Source: an uncultured Anaerovibrio sp. (GTDB lineage: Bacteria > Bacillota > Negativicutes > Selenomonadales > Selenomonadaceae). From it: a stretch of 35,401 nt of DNA. The notes under the pieces are model-generated. The model saw only the letters and a program-made list of their open reading frames with translations, searched no databases and was not told the origin of the DNA. Position 1 is the first letter of the stretch; each line of letters starts with the position of its first letter. The DNA is taken from assembly GCF_947302755.1 (NCBI RefSeq), contig NZ_CAMYWM010000010.1, forward strand, positions 1 through 35,401, read 5' to 3'. A program made the translations under genes and the position numbers. Shown here one piece after another: positions 25,983-33,905 of this stretch.

Positions 25983-26040
25983 TACGCCCTTACAACGATC
26001 ACTAAGCTCCCACTGCGCTGTAAGCTCGTGCTCACTAAGT
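25983..26040. repeat. structured repeat-like element between panF and the AGCS symporter gene
   Basis: A GC-richer block in the intergenic gap. TCACTAAG occurs twice (25999-26006, 26032-26039), 33 bases apart. CTTACA (25989-25994) and TGTAAG (26019-26024) are an inverted pair, with outer GCAC/GTGC complementarity. The layout looks like a dispersed intergenic repeat or small RNA hairpin. No second copy occurs in this window, so the repeat status is inference. Confidence 0.35.
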
Positions 26041-26063
26041 GTTCATATTAAATGAAAACTCCC

Positions 26064-27548
26064 CTATTCAGGGAAAAAATCCCCTAAAGCTTCCTTATCC
26101 TCAGGCTTACCCACATAGGAGCCTATAAGGAACAAAATCAATGAAACGGTAATTCCAATGGTGATCTGATGCAGCCCCATTAGCTTATAGCCCATACCCT
26201 GGGCCAGGCAATAGAGGACTGTACCTCCCACCATAGACAGCATGGCCCCGGTTTTATTGGCCCGTGGCCAATACAGCCCTAAAAGGAGGGTCCAGAAGAA
26301 GGCCGTCTCCAGGCCGCCAAAGGCAAACATATTTATGAGCCATATAAGACTGGGCGGCGTCATGGCAATAAAGAATACAATGGCACCAATAACGGCCGTT
26401 GCCAGCATGGATAAAATACGCAGCTTGCCATCCCCCGGCTTATTGCCCCTTCTCTCCTGACGATGGAGATAAATATCCTTGATAATCGCCGAGGATCCCA
26501 CCAGCAGCAGGCTGCTTATGGTGGAAATACTGGCTGAAAGGGGGCCAATAATTGCAATACTGGCCAGGGTGGCCGGCATGGCCGTCACCACAATCCGGGG
26601 AATAATACTGTCCGTGCCGCCATAATCCGCCGGAGCGCCGGTCATAATCCCCTGACCTAAAATACCGGTGAGATTCACCCCAATATTCATGAAGCCCACC
26701 ACAAAGGTACCGATTAGCATAGCCCGTACCAGGCTCTTGTTATTTTTGAAGGCCAGGCCCCTTACCACAGACTGGGGCAGGGCTATAGTACAGATTCCCA
26801 CCAAAATCCACTGGGTCAGGTACAAACCATAGGGCATTTTCCCCCCGGACAAAGGCTCCAGCATATCGGGGCGGTTCATTTCCAGATGGGCCACAATGCT
26901 GTCATAGCCGCCTCCGGCCCGGAGAACGAAATACACCAGCATCATAATACCAATCATCATCATCACAGCACAACAGGTATCGGTAATAGCCACTGCCCTA
27001 AAGCCTCCTATGGTGGTATACACCACCACCATGGCCCCAAACAGGATAAGCCCTGTCACATAGCTGTAGCCGGTAACCGCCTCAAAGAGCTTGGCCCCAC
27101 CCACAAATTGGGCCACCATAGTAGCACAAAAGAATAAGACAATTATAAAGGCTGAAATCTCCGCCAGCAAATCTGACCTATACCGGCGGCGAATAATATC
27201 CACCACCGTTACCGCATTGAACTTACTGGCCAGCAGGGCCACCCGCTTGCCGAAGATGCCCAATACCAGAAACACGGCTGTCACCTGAACCACGGCCATA
27301 TACACCCAGCCAAAGCCCACATTCCAGGCCACCCCCGGTCCCCCCACAAAGGAGCTTACGGAGCTGTAGGTAGCCACCGTGGTCATGGCCAGCACAAAGC
27401 CGCCCAAATCCCGGTTGCCAATGAAGTAGGTCTTGACGAAATTATTCATCAGCCCCGACTGCTGCTGATGGCGCACATAAAAGCTGATACCAATCATAAA
27501 GGCCATATAGCCTAAAAGGGGTAATAGCTGACTAAAATCACCATTCAT
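26064..27548 (-). CDS. panF: sodium/pantothenate symporter
   Basis: A 494-residue, 13-segment transporter of the sodium:solute symporter family. The segments NRDLGGFVLAMTTVATYSS and SSFVGGPGVAWNVGFGWVYM match PanF, as does the sodium-site helix GPLSASISTISSLLLVGSS (about 333-351). PanF imports pantothenate, the coenzyme A precursor, with Na+. The small membrane protein YhdT overlaps its start by four bases, the same pair as in Escherichia coli yhdT-panF. This supports the substrate call. Expressed from the TTGCTA/TATAAT promoter upstream of yhdT. Confidence 0.92.
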   Translation of the reverse strand: MNGDFSQLLPLLGYMAFMIGISFYVRHQQQSGLMNNFVKTYFIGNRDLGGFVLAMTTVATYSSVSSFVGGPGVAWNVGFGWVYMAVVQVTAVFLVLGIFGKRVALLASKFNAVTVVDIIRRRYRSDLLAEISAFIIVLFFCATMVAQFVGGAKLFEAVTGYSYVTGLILFGAMVVVYTTIGGFRAVAITDTCCAVMMMIGIMMLVYFVLRAGGGYDSIVAHLEMNRPDMLEPLSGGKMPYGLYLTQWILVGICTIALPQSVVRGLAFKNNKSLVRAMLIGTFVVGFMNIGVNLTGILGQGIMTGAPADYGGTDSIIPRIVVTAMPATLASIAIIGPLSASISTISSLLLVGSSAIIKDIYLHRQERRGNKPGDGKLRILSMLATAVIGAIVFFIAMTPPSLIWLINMFAFGGLETAFFWTLLLGLYWPRANKTGAMLSMVGGTVLYCLAQGMGYKLMGLHQITIGITVSLILFLIGSYVGKPEDKEALGDFFPE

Positions 27549-27817
27549 GGCCGGCCCTCCCTTCCGGAGGAATTGGTGTCTGTTTCCAGATCGATATCCT
27601 TAAATACCAATGTAGTCAACAGCTTGACCAGCACCATGGCAAAGAACCATACCCCAAAGGTACCCGTAACAGCCCACAGGGGCAGTCCAAATACCCTGAT
27701 GTCCACACTGGACAGGCCGAAGCCGGCAAAAATCCAAAAGCAAATCAGCACCACCAGAGTTATGCCGGTCCACATGGCCTCCTTGCGAATCTGATAATAT
27801 TTTTCCTTTTCTGTCAT
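27545..27817 (-). CDS. yhdT: YhdT-family small membrane protein
   Basis: A 90-residue protein with two membrane segments (about 17-36 and 45-66) of the YhdT/DUF997 family, which is regularly encoded directly ahead of panF. Function is unknown; it may be a small partner of the symporter. ATG at 27817 is preferred over the longer frame (to 27925) because AAAGGTGAT is 4 bases upstream and the family starts here. The extra upstream codons also overlap the promoter. It ends in an ATGA overlap with panF. Confidence 0.85.
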   Translation of the reverse strand: MTEKEKYYQIRKEAMWTGITLVVLICFWIFAGFGLSSVDIRVFGLPLWAVTGTFGVWFFAMVLVKLLTTLVFKDIDLETDTNSSGREGRP

Positions 27818-27890
27818 ATACATCACCTTTCTGTAGAACCCGGCCCCTGCAAGCTGGTCATATTCTGATAACCGGCCGGTGTCCTCAACA
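27818..27890 (-). other. structured leader of yhdT-panF
   Basis: The roughly 72-base untranslated leader can form two nested helices. An outer CCGGCC/GGCCGG pair encloses an inner GGTTAT/ATGACC stem (one G-U) with a CAGAAT loop. It is much more GC-rich than the flanking promoter. No known riboswitch class is recognised. Confidence 0.35.
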
Positions 27891-27896
27891 CTGTAA

Positions 27897-27925
27897 ATTA
27901 TACAATCTGTGATGTACATTAGCAA
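27897..27925 (-). promoter_or_regulatory. yhdT-panF promoter
   Basis: TTGCTA (27920-27925), a 17-base spacer and a perfect TATAAT (27897-27902) on the minus strand, 79 bases before the yhdT start. Confidence 0.75.
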
Positions 27926-27967
27926 TATATCAGGTGTACCTCCAATATATGTGTTACTGAAAATAAA

Positions 27968-30826
27968 TCATTCAGCCTTGTACTTTTTGAATTTGGCAAA
28001 AATTTCATCGATTTCCGGTCCCGTCAGCTGATATTTTTCCACCAGCTTATCAGCCAGGGCCTTGATGGCTCTTTTTCCCTTTTTTACAATCTCCAGGGTT
28101 TTTTCGTATTCCTGCTGAATGATTTCATTGGCCTCATCATAAACCTGCACCGCCGCCGGACTGACAGACAGGGTCTCCAAGGGAATATAGGCCCGCAGCT
28201 TCCTGCCCATGCCCAAATTATTCACCATGAGAACTGCATGAACGGTAGCATTTTCCAGGTCACCGCTAATCCCTGCGTTAATGCCCTCCTTTTCCCCGAA
28301 AAAAGCTACCTCGGCGGCCCGGCCGGCCAGACTGACCCGTATCTTGTCAATATACCACTGACGATTGTAATTTTTGCTGATTTTCTCATTTACCTTGGGC
28401 TTGGTATAACCGCCATATTCCTCCCGCCCCACAATGGTCACAAAGGAGGACTGTTCCCCGGTGAGCCAAAGCATGTATGCATGACCTGCCTCATGAACCG
28501 CCGTGGCAAAATAATTTATTTCCTCCCAATCATGCTTCTGACCAAAGGTCAGCTCATCCAGGGCATCGGACAGAATATCGCTGTCCACCTCCTTTTGCTG
28601 CTTCAAGGCCATACGGGTGGCCAAAGCTATAAATTCATTAATATCAGCAATGCTCTGTCCAAAAACCCGGTCGGCTATGTTATTAATAATCGTATCCGGA
28701 ATGGTGGTAATATCCTTGTTGGCCAGTGCCTTTTTTATTCCTGCAATGCGTTCATCCCTGTCCGGCAGCCGCACGTAAATCTTGTGCTCCAAAAGGTGCA
28801 GCAACTCCGGATCAATATCCGAATTTTCGTCGGAAACTGTGGAATGTGACCAGTTCATTGTACCCACAAACAGCACCGGTGACCCGCAGGACTTAATATC
28901 CTTAATCCCGTTAATAAGCTGTTTAACTGCCCCCAAACCACAGGCCTTTATGAGCAGATCAAACTTTTCTATAAGGATAACCGACGGAGCCTCCCGTATC
29001 CCCTTCTCAAATAAATCCTTCAGAAGGTCACAGGCTCCCTCAGGGGTCAAATCGGCCAACCTGGAGGGGGTAATCATCAACAGAGTGGCATCTCCCTCGG
29101 TGGCCAAGGCCCTGGCCAAGGACACCTTGCCCGCATCGGCCAGACCAAAAAGCAGCACTCCCCCCGGCACACTGTGATACTTCATCACAAAGGCTTCGGG
29201 GTTAACCAGGTATTCCTTCAGATATTTCAAGTCCTCCTTGGCACTGGTTCCACCCACTATATCATCAAAATACCGGGGCTCCTTGTACTCCTCCAGATAT
29301 TCATCCACCGGATCAGGCCCCTTGAGGCTTTCAAAGTCAAAATCGTAAAATATAACCTCAGCCGTTTTTCCATCAGCAGATAATTGCTGGGCTGTACTAT
29401 ACTTTACGATTAGGTCCTCCCGCTGAAGGACATCATAATTCTTTTGAATAAGGGTATCACGGGCAATCAGCAGCAGCTCCGCCTGGGCATGCTCCCGGTC
29501 CACCGACAAATCCACGGTTCCCCGGGCCCCCTTTTGCCTGAAGGTAAAATAATCCGCCATGGTAATGGAATCGTGCTTTATCAGGTATACCGGCAGGGTC
29601 GGCAGATTTTCCCGAATAATTTCAAAGACCCCCAGGCCTACCGAAACCTGGTCATCAAGGCTTAACACGCTGAAGCCCCTATCCTCAACTCCCTCCATCA
29701 AATCCACCACCGCAAAGGACAGACAGGCCTCTGAAAGAATCTTCACCGCCTCATCAATATCCTTGACAAAAATGTAATCCAGATACTCATTATCCAGCAA
29801 ACATTCATATTTTTCCTGATTGGCCACCAATAACACCTGAGGCTTTTCCCTGTAGCTGAACAGGGTGGTCATGGGGCTATCCGCCTCAGGCCGCTCCACT
29901 GTAAAATTAATCCGTTGGATTTTGGTCAGGGCATCCGGCTCCAGATGACGGCTCAGCTCATAAAACTCATTTTTCAGAAAAGCCTTACTAAGGGATAATA
30001 CGGAATTGGCATCAATCATATCACACTGGTTAAACAGGCACAGATTCAGCATATCCGGATCCAGCTCCATATCGTAGCCGTATTCATTTTTAATCTCGGT
30101 GGCAAAATCAAAAAAGCTATGCTCCATCAGCTCCAACAAATGATTGACGGCCATATCCTTGAAGAAAATAATATTCTCATTATTGAAATATTCGTAGAAG
30201 AATATAATGGGAAAATCCGAGTCCTCCAATTCCTTGGCAAAGGACCCCAAAATAACCGACTTAGGCAGCATGGAGCCCAAAGCATCATTTAAATACAGCT
30301 CCGCCCCCACATGGGTTGTGAAAATTATCATGGTTTCCCGGAAGGATATGACCTTCTCATTGGCGGCGTCCACCACCTGACCGGTTTCAATGATCTTGCT
30401 GATGGCTGACACCACCTTGGGACTGGCCTTTTCAATATTCTTTAGGAGCAGAATACCATTGGGATTTTCCTCCACAAACCTGGTTATCCGTCCCGTCTTT
30501 TTGCTGCCGCTTACCGTGTAGACCAGCTCCTTGGCAAAGGGCTCTGCCGCATTCATATCCAGATTTATTTCCAGAATGCTCCGCCCGAGTACATCGGCAG
30601 TAATATGGGCCAGACGGGATTTACCAATACCGGGCGGCCCTGACAGCAAAAAGATATTATGCATTGTTTTAGAGGATGACTCCGGAATAAACTGCCCCTT
30701 GAACACCCCCTGAACGAAATAATGTATGGCCTCATCCTGCCCCATAATGTTGGCGCACAGAGTCTGATACAGCCGTTTTGTGTTCTTGGAAAGCTCCACC
30801 AGCTCCTTTTTCTTATTTCGCTTCAT
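27968..30826 (-). CDS. multidomain M41 (FtsH-like) peptidase with two AAA modules and receiver-like insert
   Basis: A 952-residue protein with no membrane segment. The order is: a ClpB/ClpA C-terminal-type AAA+ module (about 25-300) with intact Walker A GPPGIGKS (63-70) but Walker B altered to LLLKNIEKA (K129, N130 for Asp-Glu); a receiver-like domain (about 328-441) with D375 at the expected phosphoacceptor position but without the acidic pair or the Lys; an FtsH-like AAA module (about 519-700) with Walker A GLADAGKV (561-568), Walker B VILIEK and no Arg-finger GRFDR; then an M41 peptidase with HEAGH (778-782) and the third zinc ligand D856 in SGDLENAT. The peptidase looks active, while the ATPase parts look largely disabled. 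The start follows AAGGTGGTGA. Function unknown; a soluble regulated protease is the simplest inference. Confidence 0.85.
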   Translation of the reverse strand: MKRNKKKELVELSKNTKRLYQTLCANIMGQDEAIHYFVQGVFKGQFIPESSSKTMHNIFLLSGPPGIGKSRLAHITADVLGRSILEINLDMNAAEPFAKELVYTVSGSKKTGRITRFVEENPNGILLLKNIEKASPKVVSAISKIIETGQVVDAANEKVISFRETMIIFTTHVGAELYLNDALGSMLPKSVILGSFAKELEDSDFPIIFFYEYFNNENIIFFKDMAVNHLLELMEHSFFDFATEIKNEYGYDMELDPDMLNLCLFNQCDMIDANSVLSLSKAFLKNEFYELSRHLEPDALTKIQRINFTVERPEADSPMTTLFSYREKPQVLLVANQEKYECLLDNEYLDYIFVKDIDEAVKILSEACLSFAVVDLMEGVEDRGFSVLSLDDQVSVGLGVFEIIRENLPTLPVYLIKHDSITMADYFTFRQKGARGTVDLSVDREHAQAELLLIARDTLIQKNYDVLQREDLIVKYSTAQQLSADGKTAEVIFYDFDFESLKGPDPVDEYLEEYKEPRYFDDIVGGTSAKEDLKYLKEYLVNPEAFVMKYHSVPGGVLLFGLADAGKVSLARALATEGDATLLMITPSRLADLTPEGACDLLKDLFEKGIREAPSVILIEKFDLLIKACGLGAVKQLINGIKDIKSCGSPVLFVGTMNWSHSTVSDENSDIDPELLHLLEHKIYVRLPDRDERIAGIKKALANKDITTIPDTIINNIADRVFGQSIADINEFIALATRMALKQQKEVDSDILSDALDELTFGQKHDWEEINYFATAVHEAGHAYMLWLTGEQSSFVTIVGREEYGGYTKPKVNEKISKNYNRQWYIDKIRVSLAGRAAEVAFFGEKEGINAGISGDLENATVHAVLMVNNLGMGRKLRAYIPLETLSVSPAAVQVYDEANEIIQQEYEKTLEIVKKGKRAIKALADKLVEKYQLTGPEIDEIFAKFKKYKAE

Positions 30827-30859
30827 GAACCATCACCACCTTCTTAATAATGTATATCA

Positions 30860-30894
30860 AAAGGAGTCCCCCATAACCAATCAACGGGGGACTC
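30860..30894 (-). terminator. terminator after the preA-like gene
   Basis: A perfect 9-bp stem GAGTCCCCC (30864-30872) / GGGGGACTC (30886-30894) with a 13-base loop, followed on the minus strand by CTTTT. It lies 5 bases past the stop codon. The U-run is short, so some read-through into the M41 gene 34 bases on is likely, and no other promoter for that gene is clear. Confidence 0.7.
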
Positions 30895-30898
30895 ACCT

Positions 30899-32398
30899 CT
30901 ACTGCTTCTTTACCCTTTTTCCCGAAGACTGTATTGCCCGGGCCTGGCATACCAGAATACACAAATGACAGCCCACACACCTTTTCGGATTAAGTACAGG
31001 CTTCCTGTTTTTTAACACTATAGCCTGATGACCGCCATCGGCACAGGATATCTGACAGCGTCCGCAGCCAATACACTTCTTGAGCAAGAACTGGGGATAT
31101 ACCACTGTATCCCGCTCCAGGCACTCTGTCGTATTACTTACATGGGTCAGGGCTAACCCGACTATCTCCTGGACACTGTTCCTGTTTTGAAGCTTCAAAT
31201 AATATTTAAGGCCGGCCTTCAGATCATCTATAATCCTGTAGCCGTACTGCATGACAGCCGTTGTTACCTGAACCGTCCCGGCCCCCATAAGGATAAATTC
31301 CGCCGCATCCTGCCAGGTTTCAATGCCTCCCATACCACTGATATGGAGATTGGCCAGCTCCGGATTTTTCCCAAGCTCAGCAATAAATCTTAAAGCAATG
31401 GGCTTTACTGCTCTGCCACTATATCCGCCCACTGCCGAAGTCCGTCCCACCGCCGGGCTGGATACATATGTCTCCAAATTTATCCGCATAATGCTCTTGA
31501 TTGTATTGATGGCTGAAATTCCCCTTGCACCCCCTCGCTTGGCGGCCTCCGCCGCCTCACTCATGGTGGCCACATTAGGTGTAAGCTTGGCCAAAACAGG
31601 AATATTCACCCCACGGCAGGCGGCCCTGGTAAATCGTTCCACATATTCGGGACTCTGGCCAACATCTGAGCCCAACCCCTCCTCCATCATATTGGGACAG
31701 GAAAAATTCAGCTCTATGGCATCGGCCCCGTTTTCCTGACACAGTCTGGCCAGCTCCTCCCATTCCTCATCGTTGCGGCCCATAATGGAGGCCAGCAGAA
31801 ATTTATTAGGGTAATCCCGTTTCAGGTCCTTAAAAATTTTCATATTTTCCACAACACTGTGGTCGGACAGCTGTTCAATATTTTTAAACCCCATTATGCT
31901 GCCGCCGCCACCGGTAATGGCCGAATATCTTGGGGACGCCTCACGAATGGCAAAATTACAGATGGTCTTGAAGGAAACGCCGGCCCACCCTGCCTCAAAG
32001 GCCCGGGCGCACATATCATAATTGCTGCCCACCACCGAGGAGGACAACAAAAAAGGATTTTCCAGGGGAATACCGCAAATCTCCGTCTGCAATATATCAT
32101 CATTTGCCAACGCCTCTGCTGTAACCTTAGGCTCTACATTATGCCTCAATCGGTTCATCAGCTTCATTATAGGTACCTTACCGGGACTAATGCAGGCTGC
32201 TTCACAATCACCTGAACACTCCGCGCAATAATTCCTTTCCGGCAGGCCGGCCGCCGCATGATGCTCGCCGCCGAACCATATACTACGCAATTTATCGCCT
32301 GGCTGAAGCTTTGCCGGACAGGCTGCACTACAGGGAGCATCACCGCACAAAGCACAAAACATCATTTCACGCCGTTTGATTGTCGGCTGCAAAAACAT
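30899..32398 (-). CDS. PreA-like dihydropyrimidine dehydrogenase with N-terminal Fe-S domain
   Basis: About 499 residues. The central TIM barrel (about 105-420) resembles the DPD/PreA pyrimidine-reducing domain (SFKTICN, NFSCPNMMEEGLGSDVGQ, LAKLTPNV, SGMGGIETWQDAAEF). The C terminus has two 4Fe-4S motifs, CIGCGRCQISC and CVGCHLCILVC. The N terminus adds a Cys-rich domain (C15, C18, C23, C27, then CAECSGDCEAAC at about 59) like the start of PreT or the DPD N-terminal domain, without the flavin/NAD part. It may reduce uracil/thymine, or a related pyridine/pyrimidine, with electrons from an unknown partner. ATG at 32398 is chosen because GGAG lies 8 bases upstream. It lies 33 bases after the L,D-transpeptidase gene. 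Confidence 0.82.
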   Translation of the reverse strand: MFLQPTIKRREMMFCALCGDAPCSAACPAKLQPGDKLRSIWFGGEHHAAAGLPERNYCAECSGDCEAACISPGKVPIMKLMNRLRHNVEPKVTAEALANDDILQTEICGIPLENPFLLSSSVVGSNYDMCARAFEAGWAGVSFKTICNFAIREASPRYSAITGGGGSIMGFKNIEQLSDHSVVENMKIFKDLKRDYPNKFLLASIMGRNDEEWEELARLCQENGADAIELNFSCPNMMEEGLGSDVGQSPEYVERFTRAACRGVNIPVLAKLTPNVATMSEAAEAAKRGGARGISAINTIKSIMRINLETYVSSPAVGRTSAVGGYSGRAVKPIALRFIAELGKNPELANLHISGMGGIETWQDAAEFILMGAGTVQVTTAVMQYGYRIIDDLKAGLKYYLKLQNRNSVQEIVGLALTHVSNTTECLERDTVVYPQFLLKKCIGCGRCQISCADGGHQAIVLKNRKPVLNPKRCVGCHLCILVCQARAIQSSGKRVKKQ

Positions 32399-32431
32399 CA
32401 CAATCACTCCACTTCAATGGTAAATCAAAAA

Positions 32432-33697
32432 TCAGAAGCTGCCCCCCAGCTTATCCAGGGCATTAATCACTACCACGCAATCCGGGCGGACGTGCTTCAT
32501 CACAAATTCCATTTTATCCAACGGAAGAGCTACACAGCCACCGGTATATGGCTTATTTGGTCCAAAGCTGTGCAGGAAAATGGCCGAACCCTTCCCCGGC
32601 TCCTGCTTATCGTTGTAGCTGATATTCAAACAATAGATGTATTGCGGATTATAGTCCACAATATGCTCGCTGGCATTCTTGTCCAAATCCGGCATTGTCC
32701 GAATATCTACCATTTGGTTATACCTCATACCGGGACGCTCATCCCCGGACCAGTAGAAATTCTCGTCCACCTGCTGATACGGAATGGCACAGCCAGGATC
32801 AGGAGCAATACCAAAGGCCGCATTAAACCCGAAGGTTCCCACCGGAGTTCCGCCATCGCCCTCTTTGGTCTTTCCCAGGCCATTTCTGCCGATAAAGCCC
32901 GGGGTAGTCATAAGCTGACGCCATTGGCCGTTCCAATCCTTCTCATGAAGGGATACCCAGGCAGTTGTGGCACCCACACCGGCTACCACCAGCATTTGCT
33001 GACTGGCTTTAGCCTCGGGCAGCTTCTGCACCCAGGCCGGTGATGAAGCATATTGGCCATCATTATAGCCCTTGTAGGCCTTCATGGCACTTCGCCATTG
33101 CTCAATTACCTCATCGTTGTTAAAGGTCACCGATACCAGTCCCGGATTATTTTTAATAAAATCTGACCGTACCGATTGCCCGGCCCACTGTACCAGCTCT
33201 GTCCACAGGACCTGATCCTCCCTCATCTCCTGTATGGTAGACCGATGATAGCGCACATCCGTTGGATGGTAAAAGACATAATACATTCCCGATATATCCT
33301 TGGCAAATATTTCCACCCCTGACATATCATTGGCCAGCATTTCATTAAGCTGTCCCTCACTAATCTTGCCGATACTGAACAACCACCCCATACCATCGTA
33401 TTTCATATGGGCCAGTCGGCTTTCCTCCACTGATTTCTTTTCGGATACGGTAAACAGCTTACCGTTCTCACCGGCGTAAAGGGCTTTTATAATTAATTTA
33501 TCATTGTGTTTTTCGGGTACAACCAGCTTCAAGCCCTTTGCCTCATAGACATACCCCCCCTGCTGCTGGGTCACTGCCACGGCCGCCCCGCTCACCCCAG
33601 GGACTGCGGCCTGCCCCATATTCAGGGGATAAAGGGCCACCATCGCCGCCAAACCAATACCTGCCATACCTTTACCAATCCAACCTGTATAATTCAC
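32432..33697 (-). CDS. exported L,D-transpeptidase (YkuD domain)
   Basis: A 421-residue exported protein. The signal peptide (about 1-30, ending near GQAA) is followed by an unrecognised N-terminal region (about 40-240) and a C-terminal YkuD domain (about 245-415). The catalytic Cys388 is in TGGCVALP, with the conserved His in LHSFGPN about 12 residues before. The usual S/T-H-G-C-V-R becomes T-G-G-C-V-A, as in a divergent branch. Such enzymes make 3-3 peptide cross-links or attach proteins to peptidoglycan. The GTG start is supported by GGGAGG 8 bases upstream, and no other in-frame start fits. A terminator-like hairpin lies in its long leader (33772-33807). Confidence 0.88.
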   Translation of the reverse strand: MNYTGWIGKGMAGIGLAAMVALYPLNMGQAAVPGVSGAAVAVTQQQGGYVYEAKGLKLVVPEKHNDKLIIKALYAGENGKLFTVSEKKSVEESRLAHMKYDGMGWLFSIGKISEGQLNEMLANDMSGVEIFAKDISGMYYVFYHPTDVRYHRSTIQEMREDQVLWTELVQWAGQSVRSDFIKNNPGLVSVTFNNDEVIEQWRSAMKAYKGYNDGQYASSPAWVQKLPEAKASQQMLVVAGVGATTAWVSLHEKDWNGQWRQLMTTPGFIGRNGLGKTKEGDGGTPVGTFGFNAAFGIAPDPGCAIPYQQVDENFYWSGDERPGMRYNQMVDIRTMPDLDKNASEHIVDYNPQYIYCLNISYNDKQEPGKGSAIFLHSFGPNKPYTGGCVALPLDKMEFVMKHVRPDCVVVINALDKLGGSF

Positions 33698-33771
33698 GTT
33701 TCATGCCTCCCATCAAAAGCTTTATATGTTCTTATATTCGCCCTCTTTACCGTAAAACCTTTTTGTATAAC

Positions 33772-33807
33772 AAAAAATCACCCCAAGGTCAGTGAACCAC
33801 GGGGTGA
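33772..33807 (-). terminator. terminator-like hairpin upstream of the L,D-transpeptidase gene
   Basis: TCACCCC (33778-33784) pairs with GGGGTGA (33801-33807), with an inner GGT/ACC helix. On the minus strand TTTTTTG follows directly. It lies 75 bases before the transpeptidase start, so it would either stop transcripts entering from the right or act as an attenuator in that gene's leader. Confidence 0.55.
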
Positions 33808-33821
33808 ACTTTGAATTATTA

Positions 33822-33850
33822 TTGTTTTCATATTCGGAGCAGAGTACAAT
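33822..33850 (+). promoter_or_regulatory. promoter of the small orphan gene
   Basis: TTGTTT (33822-33827), a 17-base spacer and TACAAT (33845-33850) on the plus strand, 55 bases before the start codon. An ATACAG/CTGTAT inverted repeat (33856-33874) covers the predicted transcript start. Confidence 0.55.
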
Positions 33851-33905
33851 AGAATATACAGATTAATCCTGTATCCATATACTTATAGAAAGCTGGTGTA
33901 ATACT

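Noticed and set aside
27545-27925. Longer 126-residue form of YhdT
   Set aside because: The additional codons cross the leader and the TATAAT promoter, while ATG 27817 has a proper ribosome site and family-like start.
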